In this document: positions 22,414 to 29,256 of the stretch, piece after piece | Position numbering within the stretch: position 1 is the first letter of the stretch | Layout: the number at the start of each line of letters is the position of its first letter | NCBI GenBank assembly: GCA_050014815.1 | Contig: JBEKCP010000003.1 | Coordinates: 1 to 37,576, forward strand | Source of the DNA: JBEKCP01 sp050014815 | GTDB lineage: Bacteria > Planctomycetota > Planctomycetia > Pirellulales > Thermoguttaceae | Direction: 5' to 3' | DNA length: 37,576 bases | Translations under genes and position numbers: made by a program | Notes under the pieces: model-generated | Told to the model about the DNA's origin: nothing | What the model saw: only the letters and a program-made list of their open reading frames with translations | Databases searched by the model: none

Positions 22414-23679
22414 TCACGGTCGTCGAAAGAGCGACAAAATAGCTCGCACCAGGGGCAGCAAGACGACGATCATCGCCAGGCAAACCAGCAGGATCCCGAG
22501 CAACCACCACCCCAGGGCGAAGTAAATCTGGAAACGGCCCCATATCGTGGCCCAGGCCACGAGCGTAACCATGGCTGCCAGGCAGAGGAACGGGCCGTAT
22601 GGAATCTCCGACTCGCCCAGGGCCCATTGGACCAGTCCTACGACGACCCCCAGCAGAGGGGCTAGGAAGAATATGATCACGGCGGCCTGCCAGCCCAGCA
22701 TGGCGCCGATCATGGCCATGAGCGTAACGTCGCCGAAGCCCATGGCCTCGCGTCCGAGCACGGTCGAGCCGAGGACCCGGACGATCCAGATCGTGCCGGC
22801 GCCGACGGCCAGGCCGGCCAGGGAACTGAGGAGTCCGGCCCAGTGCAGCCCGCCCCAGGCCCGGACACCGGCGATTGCCGCCGATCCGGCCAGCCCCATG
22901 GCCAGGATGGCGTAGGTGGACCGCTGGCGGACCAGTCGGGCGCAGCAGAGTTGCCAGGCGCGGCAAAGTCCATGACGCGTGTACCACGACCGCGGCAGGA
23001 TTGCGAAGCACCAGAGCCACCAGCAGGCCATGGCCAGAGCCAGGGCCGCGCCGCCCAGCCCGGCGGGCGACAGCCACGGCTGATTGTCAAGCGGCGAGGT
23101 CAGCATGACGAAGTAGACCAGGGGCGCGCCGCCGGGCCCGGCCATCGCGCCGGGTAGCAGCGAGGTGGGCCAGACGGCCATGAAAAGCAGGGCCGCCAGC
23201 GTCCCAGGCACGGTGACGGCGTCCGGGATGGTCTTTTCATCCACGTCGATCCAGGTGGCAACCCACATGAGCGAAAACAGGACGATATGGGCGGCGTACT
23301 GGTGGTGGAGGGCCCCGAGCATATCGACGTTCAACGGGCCGCGCAAGGTCGGCGGGAGGAGGCCAGCAGCCACCGTCTCCCACCAGTAGAGGCCTGCGAA
23401 GACGGCCCCGGCGAGCAGCTCCAGGAGCATGGGCCGGATCCAGAATCCCCGCCCGTGCTGCGGCGCCTCCCGGCTCAGCCCGAGCCAGCCGATCACCGGC
23501 AGCCGATCCCAGAATCGCCGCGGCCCCACACCGGCCGGCGGCCGCGACCACGGGCTGATCCAACGGCAGTTCCACCCGAGCCGGTAGATCCCCAGGTTGG
23601 CCAGGCTGCCGACGCACACCCCGGCCACCAGCAGGATCGCCAACCGCAGCCAGGTCGGACAAGTAAGGATTAGATTCAC
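22414..23679 (-). CDS. Type IV prepilin peptidase-like A24 aspartic protease
   Basis: This multi-spanning membrane protein of about 421 residues has the two catalytic aspartates of A24 peptidases: in WIDVDEKTIPDAVT and in GREAMGFGDVTLMAM. It would process type IV pilin-like leaders. It differs from classical PilD in two ways. The cytoplasmic N-terminal loop (about residues 45-75) keeps a PVIGWL segment but has lost the zinc-binding cysteines. About 170 residues with extra membrane helices separate the two aspartates. The GTG at 23679 (VNLILTCPTW) is chosen because the longer frame begins in repeat sequence. It follows aroK after a repeat-filled 190 bp. Confidence 0.85.
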   Translation of the reverse strand: MNLILTCPTWLRLAILLVAGVCVGSLANLGIYRLGWNCRWISPWSRPPAGVGPRRFWDRLPVIGWLGLSREAPQHGRGFWIRPMLLELLAGAVFAGLYWWETVAAGLLPPTLRGPLNVDMLGALHHQYAAHIVLFSLMWVATWIDVDEKTIPDAVTVPGTLAALLFMAVWPTSLLPGAMAGPGGAPLVYFVMLTSPLDNQPWLSPAGLGGAALALAMACWWLWCFAILPRSWYTRHGLCRAWQLCCARLVRQRSTYAILAMGLAGSAAIAGVRAWGGLHWAGLLSSLAGLAVGAGTIWIVRVLGSTVLGREAMGFGDVTLMAMIGAMLGWQAAVIIFFLAPLLGVVVGLVQWALGESEIPYGPFLCLAAMVTLVAWATIWGRFQIYFALGWWLLGILLVCLAMIVVLLPLVRAILSLFRRP

Positions 23680-23684
23680 TTGGT

Positions 23685-23855
23685 CTCCAAAATCCGAAAT
23701 TCGAAGCACGAAATCTCAAACAATGTCAAATGACCGAAATCGAAATGACAGAAACGTTGGGGCAAGAGCCAGCCGCGCGTCCGTTTCGAATTTCGTATTT
23801 TGGGTTTGTTTCGGATTTCGACATTCGGATTTCGGATTTCGCAAAAAGCCGGGCC
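23685..23855. repeat. R4 repeats GAAATCCGAA / TTTCGGATTTCG
   Basis: Forward units (23690-23750) and inverted units (23785-23841) surround a short spacer, between aroK and the prepilin peptidase gene. The layout parallels 11040-11181. Confidence 0.8.
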
Positions 23856-23871
23856 GGCGGATTGCCTCCCA

Positions 23872-24399
23872 CTAATCAATCTCCCGGAGGTCTACCAGCA
23901 CCAGGATCTCCTCGGTCAATTGCTCGGGGCTTTTTCCTTCAGTATCCACTACATGGTGGGCCAGTTCCCGGTAGATCGGCTCCCGGCGGGTCAATAACTG
24001 GATGATTTCGTCCAAGGGCCCCTCGCCGGTCAGGTTCGGCCGGCGGCCGGCGGTCGTGGCGTCGGCGGACATGCGGGCGAGGATGGTTTCGGGCAAGGCG
24101 GTCAGCCAGACGACACGGCCCGAGCGACGCATGGCCTGGCGGTTCTCGGCCCTGAGCGGGGCCCCGCCCCCGGCGGCCAGTACAAGTTTGTCCTGCCGGC
24201 AGAGGTCGGCGATGACCTGGGCCTCGATGGCGCGGAAGGCCGGCTCGCCCCCCTCAGTGAAGATCCGGGCGATCGACCGGCCCGCACGACGCTCGATCTC
24301 CACGTCCGCGTCGATCCACGACCAGCCCAACCGCTGGGCCAACAGCCTGGCGAGCGTCGTCTTGCCGGTGGCGCGGTAGCCGATCAGGACGAGGTTCAT
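23872..24399 (-). CDS. aroK: Shikimate kinase
   Basis: Shikimate kinase phosphorylates shikimate with ATP, the fifth step of the pathway. The P-loop is GYRATGKTT (7-15). The shikimate-binding DADVEIE and GEPAFRAIE are present, and GGGAPL and the lid GRRPNLTG complete the active site. The length is 175 from the ATG at 24399 (MNLVLIGYRA); a TTG two codons upstream is an alternative. aroB lies 13 kb away, so the pathway genes are dispersed. Confidence 0.95.
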   Translation of the reverse strand: MNLVLIGYRATGKTTLARLLAQRLGWSWIDADVEIERRAGRSIARIFTEGGEPAFRAIEAQVIADLCRQDKLVLAAGGGAPLRAENRQAMRRSGRVVWLTALPETILARMSADATTAGRRPNLTGEGPLDEIIQLLTRREPIYRELAHHVVDTEGKSPEQLTEEILVLVDLREID

Positions 24400-24462
24400 G
24401 GCCAACAGTATGGCCTAGACGCCCATTTGTGTAAAGGATAAGGTAATATCTAGTGGAGCAGT

Positions 24463-24563
24463 GGGTGCCACGACCATGCTTCGCACGGTGCCCGGCTTGT
24501 CCAGCAGTGCAGAGAACACGGTTGGACAAGCCGGGCACCGACCGAAGGTTGGTCGTGGCACCC
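24463..24563. repeat. Long two-step hairpin upstream of phoU
   Basis: GGGTGCCACGACCA (24463-24476) pairs with 24550-24563. Inside, CGGTGCCCGGCTTGTCCA (24486-24503) pairs exactly with 24523-24540. The 9-12-base inner intervals are not complementary. It is 46 bp from the phoU start and 64 bp from the aroK start. Confidence 0.85.
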
Positions 24564-24609
24564 TTAATAATGAGTGACAGAGCATTAGGATCCAGTAAGG
24601 AGATCGGCC

Positions 24610-25287
24610 ATGGGCGCCCATCTGCAACGTGAAATCGACCGTCTGAAGAAGCAAGTCCTGTCGCTCTGCTCCCTGGTCGAGGGTCAGGTCGAAAAGGCGC
24701 TGCGCGCGGTGATCGACCTCGACGAGGCCCTGGCCGAGGAAGTCGAGCGCGACGACCTGGAAATCGATCAACGCGAGATCGAGGTCGAGGAGGAGTGCCT
24801 GAAGACACTCGCACTGCACCAGCCGGTCGCAGCCGACCTGCGGATGATCATCGCCGCGCTGAAGATCAACAACGACCTGGAGCGGATCGGCGACATGGCC
24901 GTCAACATCGCCCGGAAAGGCCGGGCTTTGGCCGGCGACCCGCCGCCGGATCTGGCCTGCGACTTGGGGGCCATGTGGAGGAAGACGCAGGCGATGCTCC
25001 GCGACAGCATCGACGCCCTGGTGAACCTCGACGTCGCGGCAGCCCGCTCGGTTTGCAAACGGGACGACGAGGTCGACGCCATGAAACTGGCCGTCCGCAA
25101 GGAGGTCGAGGAGGTCCTGCGCCGCCAGCCCGAGCGGGTCGCCAGCTTGCTCCGGATCCTGGCCGTCTCCCGCAACCTGGAGCGGATCGCGGACCTGGCC
25201 ACCAACATCGCCGAAGACGTCATCTACCTGGTCGAGGGCCACATCATCCGCCACGGCATGAAGCTCCGGCCGGAGACGGAGATGTAG
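24610..25287 (+). CDS. phoU: Phosphate transport regulator PhoU
   Basis: PhoU links the Pst phosphate transporter to the PhoR/PhoB response and represses phosphate starvation genes. The 225-residue protein is two three-helix bundles. Each ends with the metal-binding motif: ADLRMIIAALKINNDLERIGD (helix 3 of the first) and SLLRILAVSRNLERIADLA (of the second). AAGGAG stands seven bases before the ATG at 24610. The other pst genes are not in the window. Confidence 0.95.
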   Translation: MGAHLQREIDRLKKQVLSLCSLVEGQVEKALRAVIDLDEALAEEVERDDLEIDQREIEVEEECLKTLALHQPVAADLRMIIAALKINNDLERIGDMAVNIARKGRALAGDPPPDLACDLGAMWRKTQAMLRDSIDALVNLDVAAARSVCKRDDEVDAMKLAVRKEVEEVLRRQPERVASLLRILAVSRNLERIADLATNIAEDVIYLVEGHIIRHGMKLRPETEM

Positions 25288-25289
25288 TG

Positions 25290-25361
25290 GGGATTTTGGA
25301 TTTTCGATTTTAGATTTTGGATTTGTTTAGGATTTCGTACTTCGGATTTCGTGCTTCGTGC
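25290..25361. repeat. R4 repeat block
   Basis: This block is similar to 18783-18852 unit by unit, in the same orientation. It lies between the convergent phoU and xseA genes. Confidence 0.85.
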
Positions 25362-25374
25362 CAGCGACCAGCCA

Positions 25375-26628
25375 TTACCCACTAATCCTCTCGACCCGGC
25401 TGACGGCCTGGCCGCGGGCGAAGCGGGTCAGGATCTCCTGGCCCGGGCTAAGCTCCGAGGCATCGCGAACGATCCGGCCATCATCGAGCCCCGCGGTGAG
25501 CGTGTAGCCCCGGCCCAGCACGGCCAGCGGGCTGAGCGATTCCAATCGGGCGGTGGTCTGTTCGAGGAGACGGCGGGCCGCCCGCAGCCGCTGCCGGACA
25601 GCCCGCAGCGCCCGGCCGGCCAGTTCGTCCAACCGCCCGGCCAGTTCCTCGATGCGCTCGCGGGGCCGCCGCATCACGCGGCGACCGGCCAACTCGTCCA
25701 ACCGGGACCGGGCGGCCGCCACCCGCCACCGCACGGCTGCGGTGAGCCGCCTCTCGGCCTGCCGCAGGCCGGAGAGCACCTCTTCGGCGGCCGGGGCCAC
25801 CAGTTCCGCCGCCTCGCTGGGCGTCAGCGCCCGGACGTCGGCCACCAGGTCCGAGAGCGTCACGTCGATCTCGTGGCCGATGGCCGAGATGACCGGGATG
25901 CGGGAGGCATGGATCGCCCGGACTACGACTTCCTCGTTGAACGCCCACAGGTCTTCGAGGCTTCCGCCGCCGCGGGTGACGACGAGGCAATCGATCGCCA
26001 GGGGGAGGCGGTTGGCCGTTTCAATGGCCTCGGCGACCTCCTCGGCGGCGCCTTCGCCCTGGACGCGGGTGGGCAGCAGCAGCACGTCGGCCCCCCGCCA
26101 TCGCCGCCCGAGGACCTGGAGGAAGTCGTGGATTGCCGCCCCGGTCGGACTGGTCACGACGGCGATTTGCCGCACGAACCGCGGCAGCGGCCGCTTCCGT
26201 GCGCGGTCGAAGAGCCCTTCCCGCTGGAGCTTGTCGCGGAGCTGCCGCAGGGCCAACTCCAGGGCCCCGATCCCCCGCGGCTCCATCTGCTCGATGATCA
26301 ACTGGTAGGTGCCACGCGGAGCGTAAACATCGAGGTGGCCGCGACAGACCACCTGCAACCCGTCGCGGAGATCGAACCGCACCCGGGCGGCCGTCTGCCG
26401 CCACATCGCCGCGCGGAGTTGGGCCCGGTCATCCTTCAAAGTCAGATAGCAGTGCCCCGACTGCGGGCGAGAAAGGTTGGAGACCTCGCCCGCCACCCAG
26501 ACCGCCGGAAACGACGCCTCCATGAGGTCCTTGACCTGGGTGGTCAGCTCCCAGACCGAGAGGACGCGGGGCGACGCCGGGGCCTCGCGGGGCTCGGGAG
26601 AATCGTCAAAAAGAAAGTCGGACGGCAT
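25375..26628 (-). CDS. xseA: Exodeoxyribonuclease VII large subunit
   Basis: This is the large subunit of the enzyme that degrades single-stranded DNA to oligonucleotides. The N-terminal OB-fold includes SVWELTTQVKDLME and VWVAGEVSNLSRPQSGHCYLT. The catalytic domain contains IAVVTSPTGAAIHDFL, VTRGGGSLEDLWAFN and SAIGHEIDVTLSD. A long Arg-rich coiled coil and the C-terminal GRGYTLT follow. The length (417) is normal. The small-subunit gene xseB usually adjoins but is not seen; the GxxExxY remnant lies upstream instead. Confidence 0.96.
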   Translation of the reverse strand: MPSDFLFDDSPEPREAPASPRVLSVWELTTQVKDLMEASFPAVWVAGEVSNLSRPQSGHCYLTLKDDRAQLRAAMWRQTAARVRFDLRDGLQVVCRGHLDVYAPRGTYQLIIEQMEPRGIGALELALRQLRDKLQREGLFDRARKRPLPRFVRQIAVVTSPTGAAIHDFLQVLGRRWRGADVLLLPTRVQGEGAAEEVAEAIETANRLPLAIDCLVVTRGGGSLEDLWAFNEEVVVRAIHASRIPVISAIGHEIDVTLSDLVADVRALTPSEAAELVAPAAEEVLSGLRQAERRLTAAVRWRVAAARSRLDELAGRRVMRRPRERIEELAGRLDELAGRALRAVRQRLRAARRLLEQTTARLESLSPLAVLGRGYTLTAGLDDGRIVRDASELSPGQEILTRFARGQAVSRVERISG

Positions 26629-26689
26629 GGGTCAAGCTACGGAGCGGGCGAGGAACAACTTCCAGCTTTCGAGAGGCCACAAGAGACTT

Positions 26690-26721
26690 AGCCACGGATG
26701 GAACACGGATCGAACACGGAT
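26690..26721. repeat. Left 32-bp inverted repeat of the GxxExxY remnant
   Basis: AGCCACGGATGGAACACGGA... is an exact reverse complement of 26976-27007. It contains CACGGAT three times with an 11-base period. Confidence 0.92.
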
Positions 26722-26724
26722 GAT

Positions 26725-26973
26725 TCAGAAGACGAATCGCTTGAACTCGACCTTCGTTCTGCCAAAGTTGATCGATAGACCGACCTTGGCACCGGTGGCC
26801 TTCAGTTCGTTGAGCAATTGCGGTTCATCTTCGGTATTGTACGTTCTCGCCACTTTCAATTCGACGATCACACAACCATTGACGAACAGATCGGCCTTGT
26901 AGAAGCCAACCTCGGCGCCCTTGCAGGACACCCGAATCTCACTTTCGATAGAAGAGAGCCGCCCCCTTATCTT
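26725..26973 (-). pseudogene. Truncated GxxExxY protein (PD-(D/E)XK-like)
   Basis: The frame retains the nuclease-like core FYKADLFVNGCVIVELKVA (Asp and Glu-X-Lys) and the typical end LKATGAKVGLSINFGRTKVEFKRFVF. The first half of the family, with the GxxExxY signature itself, is missing; the coding similarity starts within a few codons of the right inverted repeat. A start upstream at 27015 would be repeat-encoded. It therefore looks like a remnant of a second copy, unrelated in detail to the gene at 12506. Its inverted repeats are intact (26690-26721 and 26976-27007). Confidence 0.75.
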
Positions 26974-26975
26974 CA

Positions 26976-27007
26976 ATCCGTGTTCGATCCGTGTTCCATC
27001 CGTGGCT
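26976..27007. repeat. Right 32-bp inverted repeat of the GxxExxY remnant
   Basis: This is the perfect inverse of 26690-26721. Its outer end is four bases from the stop codon of the acyltransferase gene (27012-27014). Confidence 0.92.
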
Positions 27008-27011
27008 CGAT

Positions 27012-27782
27012 TCAAAAGTCAATCCTCGATCGAGCCCAACGGTCTTCGACCCGCCCGATGGGCCGGCAGGGCCGCGGGACGCCTTGCCGGCGCATCACGA
27101 ACTCGCCCGGCGCGGGACGGCCCGAGGCGGCCCAGGCCTCGGCCTCCCAGGTCAGCCGGTTCAACAGCACTTCCATCCGCCGGCGGAAATGTTCCAAGCC
27201 GTCGCGATCCAGGTCGGGCGGGACATGGATCTCGGGGCTGAAGATGACGCGGGCGCGGGAGAACGGGCGAGGAACGGCGAACCGGTCCCAACTGCCGGCC
27301 CGCCACGGCCGGTCGTAACCGTAGCCCATCGCCACCAGCGGCATCCCGAGCTTCGACGCCAGGTAGATCGCCCCGGGCGCCAGGCGTCGCCGCGGGCCGC
27401 GGGGGCCGTCGGGCGTAATCGTCAGGTGCAACTTCCGGCTGCTCGCGGCCAATAGCTGGCGGATGGCCGCCACGCCGCCGCGATTGGTTGAGCCGCGGAC
27501 GAAGCCGAACCCGAGGTGGGCGGCCACGTGGGAGAGGATCTCGGCGTCCCGGTGGCGGCTCAAGAGCATGGCCACGTTGCAGTGCCCCCGCAGGTAGATC
27601 GGACACAGGATGTACTCGTGCCAGAAGATATAGATCCTTTGCCGCCGCCATCCCGATCCCGGCAGATCGACCGTGGGATCGTAGTAGGCTGCGCGGTAGT
27701 CGAGCGTGCCCATCCAGCCGCGGACGGCCGCCGTGGCCAACAGTCCGCCGAGCTTGTTGAGGAAGGGGCTTTCGAGTTTCAT
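27012..27782 (-). CDS. Lysophospholipid acyltransferase family protein (DUF374)
   Basis: The 256-residue protein has FWHEYILCPIYL (the histidine of the acyltransferase-like motif), GFVRGSTNRGGVAAIRQLL and the DUF374 signature PDGPRGPRR, then APGAIYLASKLGMPLV. It probably transfers an acyl chain in membrane lipid or lipid A-like synthesis; the substrate is not predictable. The C-terminal 30 residues are basic and may be variable. It is followed at four bases by the GxxExxY inverted repeat. Confidence 0.87.
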   Translation of the reverse strand: MKLESPFLNKLGGLLATAAVRGWMGTLDYRAAYYDPTVDLPGSGWRRQRIYIFWHEYILCPIYLRGHCNVAMLLSRHRDAEILSHVAAHLGFGFVRGSTNRGGVAAIRQLLAASSRKLHLTITPDGPRGPRRRLAPGAIYLASKLGMPLVAMGYGYDRPWRAGSWDRFAVPRPFSRARVIFSPEIHVPPDLDRDGLEHFRRRMEVLLNRLTWEAEAWAASGRPAPGEFVMRRQGVPRPCRPIGRVEDRWARSRIDF

Positions 27783-27783
27783 G

Positions 27784-27948
27784 CAGAGGGATCAGGGGTC
27801 AGGGATCAGGGGGCAGCGGTCAGGGGGCAGCGGCACTGAAGGAAAAAGGTAAAATGCAAAATGAAAAATGCAAGAGTCCGGTCCGGCATTTTGCATTTTG
27901 ACTTTTACATTTTACCTTTTGCATTTCTCAGTCTCTACTGACAACTGA
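27784..27948. repeat. Mixed repeats (GGGATCAGG, TGCAAAATG, CTGACAACTGACTACTGACAAC)
   Basis: GGGATCAGGGGTCAGG units (27788-27832) are followed by an inverted pair TAAAATGCAAAATG... and ...CATTTTGCATTTTG...TTTTACATTTTACC (27848-27916). CTGACAACTGACTACTGACA comes next (27938-27957). The last block contains the dapF stop codon. No gene is visible. Confidence 0.8.
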
Positions 27949-28824
27949 CTACTGACAACCGGCAGTTCCCCCGGCGTCGGGCCATTCTCCGTGGAACACT
28001 TCCACTGCCGGGCCGGTCATCCGGACGCGGCCGTCGTCGGCCCAATGGAGTTCGAGGTCGCCGCCGGGCAGGTGGGCGAGGATTTTCCGGTCGGTGCGTC
28101 CGGCCAGGGCGCCGGCCACGCAAACCGCGCAGGCCCCGGTGCCGCAGGCCAGCGTCTCGCCGGCGCCCCGCTCCCAAACTCGCATCCGAACCTCCGCGGG
28201 CGAGACGACCTCGACGAACTCCGCGTTCGTGCGGTTGGGGAAGTGCGGGTCGCTTTCGATCCTGCGGCCGACGTTGTGGACCCAATAGTCGCTGAGTTTG
28301 CCGACGAAGGTGACGCAATGGGGGTTGCCCATCGAGACACACGTCACCGCGAGATTGCGTCCGCTGACGGTCAGGGGCGCATCGACCACGGCGCCATCGG
28401 GCTGTTGCGGATTGCCCGGCAGGGTCGTCGGGATCCGTTCCGGCTGGAGGATCGGCTGGCCCATATCGACCCGGACGCGGCGGACCCGGCCCTCGGCCAT
28501 TTCCAAGTCGAGCGTCAGGACGCCCCGGCCCGTCTCGATCCGGAGCGTCTCTTTCCGGCCCAGGCCGTGGTCGTAGAGATACTTGGCCACGCACCGCACT
28601 CCGTTGCCGCACATCTCGGACTCCGAGCCGTCGGCGTTGAACATCCGCATGCGGGCGTCGGCCTTCCGGCTGGGGCAGATGAGGATGAGGCCGTCGCCTC
28701 CGACGCCGAAATGCCGGTCGGAGATTTTGCGGGCCAACTCGTCGGGCCGCTCGGGCATGGGCTCGGCCAGGCAATCGACGTACACATAGTCGTTGCCCGC
28801 CCCTTGCATCTTGGTGAATCGCAT
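27949..28824 (-). CDS. dapF: Diaminopimelate epimerase
   Basis: This PLP-independent racemase converts LL- to meso-diaminopimelate for lysine and peptidoglycan. The two catalytic cysteines are C72 (EMCGNGVRC) and C227 (LACGTGACA). MQGAGNDYVYVD and SMGNPHCVTFV are typical. The ATG at 28824 (MRFTKMQGAGND) is chosen; the frame upstream is unrelated. The length is 291. The stop TAG and the last residues (GTAGCQ) lie in the CAGTAGTCAGTTGTCAG repeat. Confidence 0.96.
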   Translation of the reverse strand: MRFTKMQGAGNDYVYVDCLAEPMPERPDELARKISDRHFGVGGDGLILICPSRKADARMRMFNADGSESEMCGNGVRCVAKYLYDHGLGRKETLRIETGRGVLTLDLEMAEGRVRRVRVDMGQPILQPERIPTTLPGNPQQPDGAVVDAPLTVSGRNLAVTCVSMGNPHCVTFVGKLSDYWVHNVGRRIESDPHFPNRTNAEFVEVVSPAEVRMRVWERGAGETLACGTGACAVCVAGALAGRTDRKILAHLPGGDLELHWADDGRVRMTGPAVEVFHGEWPDAGGTAGCQ

Positions 28825-28889
28825 GACAGCCTCCAGATAGCGGGTAATTCTAGAGCATGGATGGGGGCCGGGCAACCGCCGGTTTCCTC

Positions 28890-28910
28890 GTGCGAAGCCG
28901 CAAGCGGCGA
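28890..28910. repeat. GAAGCCGCAAGCGGC palindrome
   Basis: The same palindrome as at 2483, 20527 and 22366 ends right at the stop codon (28911-28913) of the small protein gene. Confidence 0.7.
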
Positions 28911-29237
28911 TCATCCGGCCAGGTCCAGGAGGCTGCCGCTTTGGCCGGCGGGGTCCTTCGGCGGAGGCGATCCTTGGTCCTCGGGCTGGGTTGGCTCAGG
29001 ACGCCGCGACCGGATGACCCACGGCCGGCGGCCGTCGGCATCGCGCTCGCCCGTCTGGTGCTCGTCGCCGTCTGGCTCTCCGATGGCCGCGGCCGTTTCG
29101 GCCTTCTCCTGGCCCTGGACATGACGTTCCGCGACGGCGGTGGCATGATGGGCCCGCTCGACTTCGGGGCCCTTGGTCGAGGCCAGCGGCGCGCCGGCCG
29201 CACTGGAAATCAGCGGTACCGGAGGACCTACGCTCAT
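28911..29237 (-). CDS. Small hydrophilic protein of unknown function
   Basis: The 108-residue protein is Ala/Glu/Asp-rich and probably disordered. It begins MSVGPPVPLISSAAGAPLAS and contains an ERAHHATAVAERHVQG helix and the motif GERDADGRRPW, ending in LLDLAG. AGGAGA stands seven bases before the ATG. It begins 20 bp after the stop of the large AsmA-like gene and is probably co-transcribed. I recognise no domain; similar DADGRR-bearing proteins are typical of planctomycetes, which is recollection rather than a search result. Confidence 0.6.
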   Translation of the reverse strand: MSVGPPVPLISSAAGAPLASTKGPEVERAHHATAVAERHVQGQEKAETAAAIGEPDGDEHQTGERDADGRRPWVIRSRRPEPTQPEDQGSPPPKDPAGQSGSLLDLAG

Positions 29238-29256
29238 GGCATGTCTCCTGTCGCCG

